From Bog-473 sp963726135 (lineage in GTDB: Bacteria > Actinomycetota > Acidimicrobiia > Acidimicrobiales > RAAP-2), in NCBI GenBank assembly GCA_963726135.1, contig CAVSBE010000008.1, forward strand, positions 1,922,001-1,986,000: a DNA stretch of 64,000 nucleotides, read 5' to 3'. Every line of letters starts with the position of its first letter. Within the stretch, counting starts at the first letter, position 1. The translations under genes were made by a program, and so were the position numbers. The notes below the pieces were generated by a model. It was not told where the DNA came from. It searched no databases and saw nothing but the letters and a program-made list of their open reading frames with translations. Shown here piece after piece: positions 7,651 through 16,846 of this stretch.

Positions 7651-8907
7651 ATGGCCAGAGTCTCCGGTCGCAGCGCGAGGATCGCATTGGCGACGTTGCT
7701 GCTCGCGGGCATCATCGACGTCGCCGGTTCGCTGGCGGCGACCGCAGGCGCCGCGACATCGGCCGCACCGATCACCCTCGCCATGATCACCTCGCTCACC
7801 GGGCCCGGATCCTCCGAGTTCAGCCAGGCACCCGCCGGGTTCAACGCCCGCATCGCCCTGCAGAACGCCGAGGGCGGCGTCAACGGCCACAAGCTCACGG
7901 GCATGGTCCTCGACGACCAGACCAGCCCGACCGCGATTTCCTCCGCCGTCCAGGATGCCCTCTCCAAGGGCGCCTTCGGCCTCGTGTCGACGAGCCCGCT
8001 GTTCTTCCTCGCCGACAAGTACCCGAACCAGCAGGGCGTGCCCGTCACCGGCGGGTTCTTCGACGGGCCCGAGTGGGGCACCCCGCCCTTCAACACCAAC
8101 ATGTTCGCCTCCGATGTCGGGAGCGTCGACCCCAAGTACCCGGTCAACACCGGGATCGGTGCCTTCATGAAGGCTCACGGCGGCACCGTGATCTGTTCCT
8201 ACGGGTACAGCATCTCTCCTTCGTCGACCCGTTCGGCCGTCGGCACGGTGGACTCCTTCGTGCATGCCGGGGGGAAGCAAGGCGAGCTCGACACCACCAT
8301 CCCCTTCGGCAGCGTCGACATGACCACGGTGGCGCTCGTGGCCAAGCAGAAGGGCTGCAACGCCTTCTACGCCGGCCTCGACGACAACTCCAACTTCGCC
8401 CTCGCCACCGCGCTCAAGCAGGCCGGGGTGAAGGCGAAGGTCGTCGTCTTCCCGACGGGGTACGAACCGAGCATCGTCGGCTCCCCGGCCTGGAGTTCGG
8501 TGCAGGGCGGGTACTTCGACACCACGTTCCGCCCGTTCCAGCTGCCGAATGCGGGGACGCAGCAGATGCAGGCGGCGCTCCAGAAGTACGAGCATTTCAA
8601 GCCCGGTGCGTTCCCGAACTTCAGCCAGTACGAGTCGTGGCTCGGCGCGGACCTCATGATCAAAGGCCTGCAGATGGCCGGCAAGAACCCCACCCATGCC
8701 GGCGTCATCTCAGCGCTGCGCGGCCTCACGAACTACACCGGGAACGGCATCCTCGCTCAGTCGATCAACTACTCGAACGACTTCGGCCACGACCTTGCGA
8801 AGTCGTGCGGGTGGTACATGATCGCCGAGAAGAACGGGTTCGTCCCGTCCTCGAGCCAACCCTTCTGCGGGACCGACCTGCCCGGCACGACGACCGTCTC
8901 GGGGTGA
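7651..8907 (+). CDS. ABC transporter substrate-binding protein (Peripla_BP_6 type), orphan
   Basis: A 418-residue exported binding protein. The signal peptide (ARIALATLLLAGIIDVAG, then ATAGAA) is followed by PITLAMITSLTGPGSSEF and a family-typical body with PLFFLADKYPNQQGVPVTG and YPVNTGIGAFMKAHGG. It is a clear paralogue of the protein at 48600-49835. The two share the ALATALKQAGV and ESWxGADLMI blocks and the CGTDLPGT tail. No permease or ATPase gene is adjacent, so it may feed the Liv-type transporter at 49985-53649. ATG 7651 follows AAAAGGGGGG. The leader carries an imperfect ACATTGAATGC / GCATAATGT repeat. Confidence 0.9.
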   Translation: MARVSGRSARIALATLLLAGIIDVAGSLAATAGAATSAAPITLAMITSLTGPGSSEFSQAPAGFNARIALQNAEGGVNGHKLTGMVLDDQTSPTAISSAVQDALSKGAFGLVSTSPLFFLADKYPNQQGVPVTGGFFDGPEWGTPPFNTNMFASDVGSVDPKYPVNTGIGAFMKAHGGTVICSYGYSISPSSTRSAVGTVDSFVHAGGKQGELDTTIPFGSVDMTTVALVAKQKGCNAFYAGLDDNSNFALATALKQAGVKAKVVVFPTGYEPSIVGSPAWSSVQGGYFDTTFRPFQLPNAGTQQMQAALQKYEHFKPGAFPNFSQYESWLGADLMIKGLQMAGKNPTHAGVISALRGLTNYTGNGILAQSINYSNDFGHDLAKSCGWYMIAEKNGFVPSSSQPFCGTDLPGTTTVSG

Positions 8908-8926
8908 CCCCGGGGCCGTGGGCTCG

Positions 8927-9544
8927 CTAAGAGGGTTGCTCGTCGGCGGGAGCCGCCGATCGGTCCCCCTCGAGCCGGCGTATGAACCGCTCGACGAAGG
9001 CGACCGTCTCGTCGTGCCCGCTCGACATGCCCAAGGCCGCGTGCTCGATGCCGAGGAACCGCGAGATGCTCGACAGCAAGACGGTGCAGACGATGGGCGG
9101 GAATGCTTCGGGGTCGACGCCGTGCTGCCGGAGCACACTCTGGAACCCGTTCAGCTGCTCGGCGCGTAGCCGTTCGGCGGAGCCGGCGATTTCGGCTCTG
9201 ATGGCCTTGCGGTGGTTCGCCAGCGCGATGAATTCCATCGTCAGCGCGGTGCCCCGGGGATCACGGCTGTAGTCCCACAGCGCCCAGAGCGGCTGGTCCG
9301 ACGCCAGGGCTCGGGCCTGACGTTCCATGCCCTCGGCGGCCCTTCTTTGGTGGATCGCCAGGAACAGGTCGTCCATGGTGCGGAAGTAGTAGTGGACGAG
9401 CTGTGGCTTGAGGTTGGCCTTGGCGGCGACTCTTCGCGAGGTCACTGCGGCATAGCCCTCTTCGAGCATGAGCTCTTCGGCCGCGTCGAGCAGGACGGCG
9501 CGAGTCTTCGAGGTCTCGGTGCCGATGCGGCGGGTCGAGCTCAG
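8927..9544 (-). CDS. TetR-family transcriptional regulator, possible CTG start
   Basis: A repressor of about 205 residues. The helix-turn-helix reads AVTSRRVAAKANLKPQLVHYYF, after ETSKTRAVLLDAAEELMLEEG. The ligand domain includes FIALANHRKAIRAEIA and RFLGIEHAALG. No ATG, GTG or TTG exists in frame before the HTH. The only plausible start is CTG at 9544, which overlaps the SDR stop (ATCTGA) and has GGAGG 9 bases upstream. It is last gene of the SDR-TauD-amidohydrolase-ferredoxin-P450-SDR operon and is probably its regulator. Confidence 0.85.
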   Translation of the reverse strand: MSSTRRIGTETSKTRAVLLDAAEELMLEEGYAAVTSRRVAAKANLKPQLVHYYFRTMDDLFLAIHQRRAAEGMERQARALASDQPLWALWDYSRDPRGTALTMEFIALANHRKAIRAEIAGSAERLRAEQLNGFQSVLRQHGVDPEAFPPIVCTVLLSSISRFLGIEHAALGMSSGHDETVAFVERFIRRLEGDRSAAPADEQPS

Positions 9545-10288
9545 ATGTACATGCCTCCGTTGACGCCGATCAACTGGCCCGTGATGTAGCCGGCCTGTTC
9601 GGAGCACAGGAAGCGAACACGCGGCCGCGATGTCCTCTGAGGTACCGGCGCGTCCGAGCGGCACCATCTTGCCCATCTGCTCGATGCTCGGGACGTTCCC
9701 GAGCGCCTCGGCATGCCTCGCCATGGGCGTGTCGACGATCGTCGGTGGAATGGTGTTGACCGTGATGCCATGGCGCGCGAACTCTCGTGCGAACGCTTTC
9801 GTCAGGCCGATGACTCCTCCCTTGGACGCGACGTAGTGGGCCATGTTGGGAGCCCCCGACTGCGCACTGGAAGATGAGATGGTCACGATCCGGCCCCAGC
9901 CGGCCTCGATCATGTCCGGCAGCGCAAGCTGCATGCAGGTGAAGGTGCCGGTCAGGTTGACCGCGAGGATCCGGTCCCACTTCTCGGGGGAGATGTCGAG
10001 CGCCGGGTCGAAGGCTTCGACGCCGGCGCTGGTGACCAGCATCATGATCGGTCCCAGCGTGTCACGCACCGAGGCGAACACACGCTCGAGGGTGCCCCGG
10101 TCGGCGACATCGACCTCGAACGGCACCACGGTGTGCCCACGCCCGGAGAGCCCTGCGGCGGCATCCCGAAGTCCCGCACCATCGAGATCGAGCATGGCCA
10201 CCGCATGCCCGTCCTCAGCCAATTGCCGGGTGATGCCGAGACCCATGCCCGAGGCCGCACCGGTCACGACCGCCACCCGGGCGCTCAC
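9541..10288 (-). CDS. Short-chain dehydrogenase/reductase, frameshifted near its C-terminus
   Basis: A classical SDR of about 248 residues. The cofactor loop is VVTGAASGMGLGI with a following MLDLDG (Asp suggests NAD). Catalytic residues lie in ISSSSAQSG and HYVASKGG (Ser, Tyr, Lys). The end YITGQLIGVNGGMYI is in another frame because of a one-base break at about 9620. GTG 10288 overlaps the P450 stop as GTGA. It closely resembles the SDR at 14132-14896, so the operon carries a pair. It probably oxidises an alcohol made by the P450 or the TauD-like enzyme. Confidence 0.88.
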
Positions 10289-11562
10289 GCCGACCCCTCG
10301 ACGGGGGTGAACTCGATGTGCAGGTCGTGCAGGCCCCGCAAGACCCACGTGGGCTCGTACGTGAAGTGCCGGGAGCCCGGCGGGCCGTGATGCTCGTCGG
10401 AGAGCCGGATGTCGCGCATCCGGTCGAGGATGCGCTCGATGCTGACTCGACCCTCGACGCGAGCCAGCGGCCCTCCCGGGCAGGAGTGGGCCCCACGACC
10501 GAAGGCCATGTGCTCTTTGGCGTTGCCCCGGTCCAGTCGGAACTCTTCTGGACACTCGAACCGTCGCGGGTCGCGGTTCGCCGCCCCGTTGAGAATCATC
10601 ACCGGCGTTCCCGGTGCGATCTCCACTCCGCCGATCGACGCCGCGCGCCGGGCCAGCCGGAAGTCGGCCTTCACGGGGCTCTCGATGCGGAGCGCCTCCT
10701 CAATGAAGTCCGGGATACGGTCGCGGTGGGCCCTGAGCTCACCTTGGAGCTCCGGGTACTCGCAGAGGTACTTCAAGCCGACGGCGAGGAGTCGGGCCGT
10801 CGTCTCCTGACCGGCCGCGAAGAGGAACGTCGCCGTCCGCACGACGGCCGTGATCTCGGGAGTGGAGCCATCGGGGTAGGTCCCGAGCGCCAGCTGGGTC
10901 AGCACGTCGGCCTGCGGCTCGCGCCGGCGGTCCTCGATGTAGACGGCGAACCAGTCGTCGAGCCATCCGAGCGCGTTGCCGTGGACCTGCTCACCGGCGA
11001 TGGCGCCCGGGTTCCCGCTCAGCCCGAAGCCCTGGCGGAACCGCTCGTGATCGGCCTCGGGCACGCCCAGCACGTCGGCGACGGTCAGCATGGCGAAGGG
11101 CTGGGCGTAGGCGGTGATGAACTCGCAGCGGCCGCTGTTCACGAACTCGTCGAGCTGTCTGTCTGCGAGGCGCCACATGAACGCCTCGTTGTCCTTCAGC
11201 CGCTTCGGCGTCAACAAGCGCATGATCAACGCCCGTTCACGGGTGTGGCCGGGGGGGTCCATCGTCACCATGTGCTCGTGCATCGGGAGCTGATCGCGGT
11301 AGCGGTCGATGATGCCGCTGATGTCGTCGCCCTCGAGCGGCACCGGGAAGGTCGCGAACGGGCCGATCACCGAGTTGCACGAGGAGAACGTCTCGACATC
11401 TCGATAGATGTCCGACGCCTCGTCGTATCCCGACACGGCCACCACCCCGTAGTGGTCGGTGGGCAGGACGGGGCTTTGCGCCCGCAGGTGGTCGAAGTAC
11501 GGATAGGGGTCCTCAATCAGCGACTGGTCGGTGAAGAAATCAACAGTGTCGTAGTTCGCCAC
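10285..11562 (-). CDS. Cytochrome P450 (bacterial class I)
   Basis: A soluble P450 of 425 residues. I-helix FLFAAGQETTARLL (acid-Thr pair), K-helix FIEEALRIESPVKADFR (ExxR), and haem loop HMAFGRGAHSCPGGPLAR with the cysteine thiolate. GTG 11562 follows GGAG. The gene for a 63-residue 3Fe-4S-type ferredoxin lies directly upstream and is the likely electron donor. It is about the same length as the P450 at 23970-25253 and shares many blocks (FFxxxxLxxDPYPYFDHLRAQ, TFSSCN, TPKRLK). The two are paralogues. The substrate is unknown. Confidence 0.94.
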   Translation of the reverse strand: MANYDTVDFFTDQSLIEDPYPYFDHLRAQSPVLPTDHYGVVAVSGYDEASDIYRDVETFSSCNSVIGPFATFPVPLEGDDISGIIDRYRDQLPMHEHMVTMDPPGHTRERALIMRLLTPKRLKDNEAFMWRLADRQLDEFVNSGRCEFITAYAQPFAMLTVADVLGVPEADHERFRQGFGLSGNPGAIAGEQVHGNALGWLDDWFAVYIEDRRREPQADVLTQLALGTYPDGSTPEITAVVRTATFLFAAGQETTARLLAVGLKYLCEYPELQGELRAHRDRIPDFIEEALRIESPVKADFRLARRAASIGGVEIAPGTPVMILNGAANRDPRRFECPEEFRLDRGNAKEHMAFGRGAHSCPGGPLARVEGRVSIERILDRMRDIRLSDEHHGPPGSRHFTYEPTWVLRGLHDLHIEFTPVEGSA

Positions 11563-11585
11563 GGCAGCTCCGATCCTGGACCTCA

Positions 11586-11609
11586 AATGCTGTGCAGATG
11601 CTTAGCATT
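11586..11609. promoter_or_regulatory. Inverted repeat upstream of the P450 gene
   Basis: AATGCT (11586-11591) and AGCATT (11604-11609), 12 bases apart, lie about 25 bases before the P450 start. AATGCT also occurs at 11910 (before the ferredoxin gene) and 15005 (before the SDR/LLM divergent promoters), so this may be an operator for the operon's TetR protein. Confidence 0.35.
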
Positions 11610-11681
11610 GGGTCGCCACCCAGGTCAAGAGCGCAAAAGGCGCTGCCCGTCGGAGCGACCCCGGTGCGGGGCCGCGGGACC

Positions 11682-11873
11682 TCAGTCCACGATGGAGATG
11701 GCGCGTTTCGGGCAGGTCCGCACCGCGGCCTCGACCTTCCCGCGGAGCGCCTCGGGAGGGTTCTCGTCGAGCACATAGAGGAGGTCGTCGTCGCGAACCT
11801 CGAAGACCTCGGGGGCAGCCGCCATGCAGAGGGCGTTGCTCTCGCATAGGTCGAAATCGACGACGACACGCAT
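11682..11873 (-). CDS. Small ferredoxin (3Fe-4S type), P450 redox partner
   Basis: A 63-residue ferredoxin. It starts MRVVVDFDLCESNALCMAAAP and ends AVRTCPKRAISIVD. The Cys-x5-Cys spacing plus a C-terminal Cys-Pro is typical of the 3Fe-4S (or convertible 4Fe-4S) ferredoxins that serve actinobacterial P450s. AGGAGGA precedes ATG 11873. It lies between the amidohydrolase and P450 genes in one operon. A ferredoxin reductase is not encoded in the operon. Confidence 0.92.
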   Translation of the reverse strand: MRVVVDFDLCESNALCMAAAPEVFEVRDDDLLYVLDENPPEALRGKVEAAVRTCPKRAISIVD

Positions 11874-12026
11874 CAGCTGTTCCTCCTGGCCCGATGAGCG
11901 CTGGGGCCCAATGCTATGGCAGAGCCCGCGGTGCGGCCCGGATTCGGGTCGGCGGCCTGCGCGTCCACGCACGCGTCGCCGAGCACGCCGCGGCGCATGG
12001 TGCGCGCCGCCTCCAACGCCCCGACC

Positions 12027-13286
12027 TCATCCACGGGTGCCCTCGAGGCCCTTGTAGACCTGGCCGTCCTTCATGACGAAGCGCACGTCCTTGGTCACCT
12101 TGATGTCCTCGGACGGATCGCCCGGCACCGCGATGACGTCGGCCAGGTAGCCGGGGGCGAGGCGGCCGAGGTCGTGCGCGCGCTCGATGAGCTCGGCGCT
12201 GGTCACCGTCGCCGCCTGCAGCGCCTGCATGGGAGACATGCCACGGTCGACCATGGCGACGAGCTCGTCGGCCTGGGTGCCGTGCGGGATGGCCGGCGCG
12301 TCGGAGCCGCAGGCGATCTTCACCCCGGCCGCCAGCGCCTTGCCGAACATCCGCCGGGCCTGGGGGAAGATCTCGGCCGCCTTCTTCTGCAGGATCGGGT
12401 GGATGCGGTCGACCGCCATGTGGTCCGCCAGGGCGGTGGTGCCCACGAGGAAGGTCCCGTTGTCCGCCATCAGTGTGATCGTGTCTTCACTGGCCAGCGA
12501 CCCGTGCTCGATGCAGTCGACCCCGGCCCGGATGCAGGCCCGGATGCCGGCGTCGCCGTGGGCGTGCGCCGCCACCCGCAGGCCGTTGCGGTGGGCCTCG
12601 TCGACGATGGCGGCGAGCTCCTCGTCCGAGTACTGCTGGGCCCCGGCCGCACTGCTGAACGACATGACCCCTCCCGACGCGGAGATCTTGATCAGCTTCG
12701 CGCCGTACTTCATCTGGTAGCGGACCGCCTTGCGGACCTCGGCGATGCCGTTGGCGATGCCCTGCTCGACGCTCTGGGGCATGATGCCGGGCGCCAGCCC
12801 CTGGAACATCGTCGGGTCGAGGTGACCGCCTGTCGGGGTGATGGCATGGCCGGCCGGGAAGATGCGCGGACCCGGAAACCATCCCTGGTCGACGGCGCGG
12901 GCCAGGTCGACGTCGAGCAGGAACCCGGCCGTGTAGACCATCAGGCCCAGGTTGCGCACGGTCGTGAAGCCCGCCATCAAGGTGGTGTTGCAATTCACGA
13001 CACCACGCAGGGTGCGGTACACGGGCGAGTCCTTCACCCCGTGCATCGGGTCGGGCAGCCCGTCGGGCCCGCCCGGCCCGCCGATGAGCATGTTGAGCTC
13101 CATGTCCATGAGGCCCGGCAGCAGCGTGACATCGCCCAGGTCGACCTCGGTGGCTCCGGTCGGGGGCTCCGCCGGGTTCACGTCGACGATCCGGTTGCCC
13201 TCGACGACGACCGTCGCCGGGGACCGCACCTCCCCGGCCTCGACGTCGACCCACCGGTCGGCACGCAGGATGGTCACGTCACTCAT
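12027..13286 (-). CDS. Amidohydrolase-superfamily protein lacking the HxH metal motif
   Basis: A 419-residue TIM-barrel amidohydrolase of the imidazolonepropionase/prolidase-like group. It shows GDVTLLPGLMDMELNML, KLIKISASGGVMS (Lys), LRVAAHAHGDAG, CIEHGSLASED, and IACGSDAPAIPHG (Asp). The usual DxHxH after PGLxD is replaced by DMELN, so two metal ligands are changed to Glu and Asn, while the Lys, two His and Asp remain. It could bind one metal differently or have lost hydrolase activity. It is in the middle of the P450 operon. Confidence 0.88.
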   Translation of the reverse strand: MSDVTILRADRWVDVEAGEVRSPATVVVEGNRIVDVNPAEPPTGATEVDLGDVTLLPGLMDMELNMLIGGPGGPDGLPDPMHGVKDSPVYRTLRGVVNCNTTLMAGFTTVRNLGLMVYTAGFLLDVDLARAVDQGWFPGPRIFPAGHAITPTGGHLDPTMFQGLAPGIMPQSVEQGIANGIAEVRKAVRYQMKYGAKLIKISASGGVMSFSSAAGAQQYSDEELAAIVDEAHRNGLRVAAHAHGDAGIRACIRAGVDCIEHGSLASEDTITLMADNGTFLVGTTALADHMAVDRIHPILQKKAAEIFPQARRMFGKALAAGVKIACGSDAPAIPHGTQADELVAMVDRGMSPMQALQAATVTSAELIERAHDLGRLAPGYLADVIAVPGDPSEDIKVTKDVRFVMKDGQVYKGLEGTRG

Positions 13287-13310
13287 GGAGCGAGCTCCTC
13301 TCGGATCGGG

Positions 13311-14135
13311 CTAGCGGATCGGCTCGTCACCGCTCATGGTGGTGCGGTGCATCTCGCGGGCCGAGGAAGGGTCGTAGGGGCAGGCGCGGTGCATGACGCC
13401 GGTGTTGTCCCAGATCACGAGGTCGCCGACGGCCCACTCGTGACGGTAGACACGGTCTGGCGTCGTTGCCCGTTCCAGCAGGTCTTGGAGCAGCGCCTTC
13501 CCCTCGTCCATCTCCATCCCGACGACGTGCGACGCCGTGACGCCGATGACCAGAGAGCGCCTCCCGGAGCGGTGCCGCCACACGAGTGGATGCTCCCGGT
13601 CGGGCTTCTCCCGCCAGCGGGCCAGCTCCTCGGGCGAGGGGTCCGGGTTCACCAGGCGCTGCGACGCCTCGAAAGCATGGAGGACCCGGAACCCTGCATA
13701 CCGCTCCTTCTCCTCGCCTGTGAGGTCCTCGTACGCCGCGTAGGTGCTGGCGAACTCCGTCTCGCCTCCGGTGGCGGCGACCGCGTGTGCACTCAGCACC
13801 GTGGCCTTGGTCGGGACGTCGTCCTGGGCGCCGTCGATGTGCCAGTGGAACGTCCCCCGGGTGTATGCGGCCGTGGCGCTCTTCGCGGGATCGAGGGACA
13901 CCATGTAGGGGTGGGGCGGTTCGGCCGGCTCGGCCCTTCCGACGTTGTCGAGCAGGTTGGAGAACGCCACCTGGGTCTCGTCGTCGATGGCCAGTTCGCG
14001 GAAGACCAGGACGCCGTACTGCCCGAGCGCCTCCATGCAGTTCGCCGGCAGGGTGCCGTCCCGGAGCAAGCGTTCCCGCTCGACGCCGAGCACCGCCGCG
14101 CCGACGCTGCCGAGTTCCTCGGTCGTGATTGTCAC
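13311..14135 (-). CDS. TauD/TfdA-family 2-oxoglutarate/Fe(II) dioxygenase
   Basis: A 274-residue oxygenase. Iron ligands are in TFHWHIDGAQDD (His-x-Asp) and WDNTGVMHRACPY (distal His). The 2OG-binding Arg lies in REMHRTTMSG at the end. The N-terminal half has YGVLVFRELAIDDETQVAF. It hydroxylates or cleaves a carbon-heteroatom bond, using 2-oxoglutarate and O2. GTG 14135 overlaps the preceding SDR stop as GTGA. Its place with two SDRs and a P450 suggests one step of a multi-step oxidation. Confidence 0.9.
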   Translation of the reverse strand: MTITTEELGSVGAAVLGVERERLLRDGTLPANCMEALGQYGVLVFRELAIDDETQVAFSNLLDNVGRAEPAEPPHPYMVSLDPAKSATAAYTRGTFHWHIDGAQDDVPTKATVLSAHAVAATGGETEFASTYAAYEDLTGEEKERYAGFRVLHAFEASQRLVNPDPSPEELARWREKPDREHPLVWRHRSGRRSLVIGVTASHVVGMEMDEGKALLQDLLERATTPDRVYRHEWAVGDLVIWDNTGVMHRACPYDPSSAREMHRTTMSGDEPIR

Positions 14136-14896
14136 AGGTACCACCCACCGTTGACGTTGATCTGCTGGCCCGTGATGTAGCCGGCCTCCTCGCTGCACAA
14201 GAAGCCGCAGGCCGAGGCGATGTCGTCCGGCGTGCCGGCGCGGCCCAACGGTGCCCGGGCGAGCACCTGTTCCATACTGGCCATCTGGCCCGACTCGATT
14301 GGCCGCCGCATCATGGGGGTGTCGATGACACCGGGCGGGATCGTGTTCACGGTGATGCCGTCGGGGGCGAGGTCGAGTGCCAGCGCCTTGGTCAGTGCGA
14401 TCACACCGCCCTTCGACGCGACGTAGTGCGCCATCCGCCGTGTCCCCGACTGTGCGGACGACGACGAGATGGTGACGATGCGCCCCCATCCGGCCTCGAT
14501 CATGTCGGGCACGACCGCCTGCAGGCAGTGGAACGTGCCCGAGAGGTTGACCGCCATCATCCGGTCCCACGCCTCGGGCGTGATGTCGAGGAACGACTCG
14601 AACCCCTCCATCCCGGCGCTGGTGACCATGATCCCGGCGGGGCCGAGCGTGGCGCGGACCGATTCCAGCGCAGCGAAGACCGCTGAGCGCTCGCTGACGT
14701 CCACCCCGGCTCCCAGGGCGGGGGCGCCGTCGGCCCGGAGCTCCGTGGCCACCTCGTTCGCCGCGTCGCCGTTGATGTCGAGCACCGCGACCTTGTGCCC
14801 CCGCGCGGCGAGGTGGCGGCAGATCGCCGCGCCCATTCCGGACCCGCCGCCGGTGACGATGGCAACCCGGCTCTCGTCTTGACCCCCCACGCGCAC
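14132..14896 (-). CDS. Short-chain dehydrogenase/reductase
   Basis: A classical SDR of 254 residues. VAIVTGGGSGMGAAI and AVLDINGD form the NAD site, NLSGTFHCLQAV the Asn-containing helix, and ISSSSAQSG with HYVASKGG the catalytic Ser-Tyr-Lys. The end is YITGQQINVNGGWYL. It is unbroken and strongly similar to the SDR at 9541-10288. GTG 14896 or GTG 14890 may be the start; GAGAGG fits 14890. It is the first gene of the seven-gene leftward operon, divergent from the LLM gene at 15111. Confidence 0.93.
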   Translation of the reverse strand: MRVGGQDESRVAIVTGGGSGMGAAICRHLAARGHKVAVLDINGDAANEVATELRADGAPALGAGVDVSERSAVFAALESVRATLGPAGIMVTSAGMEGFESFLDITPEAWDRMMAVNLSGTFHCLQAVVPDMIEAGWGRIVTISSSSAQSGTRRMAHYVASKGGVIALTKALALDLAPDGITVNTIPPGVIDTPMMRRPIESGQMASMEQVLARAPLGRAGTPDDIASACGFLCSEEAGYITGQQINVNGGWYL

Positions 14897-15110
14897 CTCT
14901 CACTCTCGACGGGTCCTGTCTCGCCTTCGGCAGTCCGGCGCGGCCCTCTCGCGGCGCCGTGCCGGAGAGCTCGGCGTCGCAGAAACCTGCCGACAAGGTG
15001 GGCAAATGCTATTGATGGTGCGCTGGTCCGTCAAGTGCCCTAGCAGTTGGCGATAGCAGCATGTACTGTATTTGAGAAGGGCATTTCCCAGCGGGAAAGG
15101 AGACCTCAGC

Positions 15111-16070
15111 ATGCGGATCGGTCTTCAGGTGAGCGCGGATCGCGGCCGCTACGCGACCAAGGTGGAGAAGCTCCGCGCCGACGCCCGGTGGGCCGACGAG
15201 GCCGGTCTGGACTCCATCTGGACGCCGCAGATCCCGGACGAATTCGACGCCATGACGGCGGCCACGGTCCTCGGTGCGGCCACGTCGAGGATCGAGATCG
15301 GGACGGCCATCGTGCCGATCCAACCCCGCCACCCCATTGCGCTGGCCCAGCAGGCCCTGTCCACCCAGGCCGTGTGCGAGGGCCGGTTCGTCCTCGGGCT
15401 GGGCGTCTCGCACCACTGGATCATCCGGGACATGCTCGGTCTTCCCTACGAGCGCCAGGCGGTGACCATGCGCTGCTACCTCGACGTGCTGGACCAGGCG
15501 CTGGCCGGCCCGGGCCTGGTCGAGGTGGAGAACGAGCTGTTCCACATCCGCAACCCACTCGACGTCACCGACATCACCCCCACGCCCGTGATGATCGCCG
15601 CCCTCGGCCCGGTGATGCTCAAGCTGGCCGGGGAGCGGGCGGCGGGCACCAGCTTGTGGCTGGCCGACGAGCGCACCATCGGGTCACACGTCGTCCCGAC
15701 CATCAGCAAGGCAGCGGAGGATGCGGGACGGCCGGCGCCCCGCATCCTTGCCGGCGTCCCCGTGTGCCTGTGCCGCGACGACGAGATCGACGCCGCCCGC
15801 GAGCGGACGAACCGCGTCCTGAGCGAGGTCGTTGACTCGCCGAACTACCAGAGGCTCATGGAGCACGGCGACGCCCGGGCCATCGGTGACGTCCTCGTCT
15901 GCGGCAGCGAGGCGACCATGGAGAAGCGGATGCGCAGCTTCGCCAACGCCGGGGTGACCGACTTCAACGCGCGCATCGTGCCCTTGGGCGAGGATCGCGA
16001 CGCGGTGCGGACCTCGGCCCAGCGCACCCGTGAGTACCTGGCCTCGGTCGCACCCGCGCTGCGGGCGTGA
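15111..16070 (+). CDS. LLM-class F420-dependent oxidoreductase
   Basis: A luciferase-like TIM barrel of 319 residues, TIGR03564-like. Key blocks are MRIGLQVSADRGRYA, IWTPQIPDEFDAMTAATVLG, IEIGTAIVPIQPRHPIALAQ, FVLGLGVSHHWIIRDMLG, and TSLWLADERTIGSHVVPTI. It is expected to use F420 for reduction or oxidation of a ketone, alcohol or enone. ATG 15111 follows AAAGGAGA. It is alone on its strand, divergent from the SDR operon, and probably shares control with it. Confidence 0.9.
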   Translation: MRIGLQVSADRGRYATKVEKLRADARWADEAGLDSIWTPQIPDEFDAMTAATVLGAATSRIEIGTAIVPIQPRHPIALAQQALSTQAVCEGRFVLGLGVSHHWIIRDMLGLPYERQAVTMRCYLDVLDQALAGPGLVEVENELFHIRNPLDVTDITPTPVMIAALGPVMLKLAGERAAGTSLWLADERTIGSHVVPTISKAAEDAGRPAPRILAGVPVCLCRDDEIDAARERTNRVLSEVVDSPNYQRLMEHGDARAIGDVLVCGSEATMEKRMRSFANAGVTDFNARIVPLGEDRDAVRTSAQRTREYLASVAPALRA

Positions 16071-16091
16071 TGATCCGAACCCTCCGGTCGA

Positions 16092-16815
16092 TCAGCCTGC
16101 GGGGCCGGTCACGATGCCACCCGAGACGAATTCCCAGATCTTCTTGGCATCGCGCTCGCCGTCGCGCGGCTCCTCGCGTGCCGCTGATGGTCGACGCGTA
16201 GGCCGCGTTGAACATGATGGTCGACAGGATCACGCCCGCCACGTCCGCATGCAGCAGGCCGGGGCGGACGGCGCCGGCGTCCGCCGCATCGTCGAGCACC
16301 TTCTCGAGCAAGGAGACCAGCGGCACGAATGCCCTCGATGCCTCGGTCTGATGCGATGTCAGGAGCTGGTGGCAGAACTCGGCCATCACAGGAGTTGGGT
16401 TGTTCTTCGAGGGCCGCCCCTTTGGTGCGGGCAGGCACATGCGGTAGTACTCGACAACGAAACGGTGCAGCCGGTCGAGAGCCTCGTCCTCGAGGGCGAT
16501 CTGCTCCTCGAGTCGCTCCGCCGTGGCGCGGATCGCCTCGTCGAAGAGGGCCAGGAGCAGCTCGTGCTTGCCCGCGAAGTACTGGTAGAAGCTGCGCAGG
16601 GACTGCCCCGAACGGTCGACGACCTCCTGGACGGTGAATTCCTTGCCGGACTCGGCGCGGGCAAGCAGCTCGAACCCTGCATCCAGGAACCGCTGCACCC
16701 GACCCTCGCTCCGCAACCGGGCCGAGTCGAGCGACCTGGCCACTGCGAGGTCGCGGCGGCGCAGTGGTGCGTCCGCGGGCGCCGACGAGCCCGCCCCAGG
16801 GGTCTCCGCTGACAT
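16092..16815 (-). CDS. TetR-family transcriptional regulator, frameshifted near its C-terminus
   Basis: A regulator of about 240 residues. HTH: KEFTVQEVVDRSGQSLRSFYQYF; then GKHELLLALFDEAIRATAERL and LHADVAGVILSTIMFNAAYA. After STISG a one-base break at about 16182 moves the natural end (DAKKIWEFVSGGIVTG) to another frame, stopping at 16092. ATG 16815 is close to the divergent promoter with the NTF2-like gene. This places the regulator as a likely controller of the downstream NTF2-acyl-CoA dehydrogenase unit. Confidence 0.86.
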
Positions 16816-16846
16816 CCCACCAGCCTATACCGCATTGTCGATATCT

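Noticed and set aside
8927..10555. An apparent SDR-TetR fusion protein
   Set aside because: The SDR's natural end is found in another frame at 9541 after a one-base break, so the fusion is an artefact of that break.
11916..14180. A 754-codon open frame on the plus strand
   Set aside because: It lies opposite the amidohydrolase, TauD-like and SDR genes, and its composition (Arg, Gly, His, Val runs) is that of an antisense shadow in GC-rich DNA.
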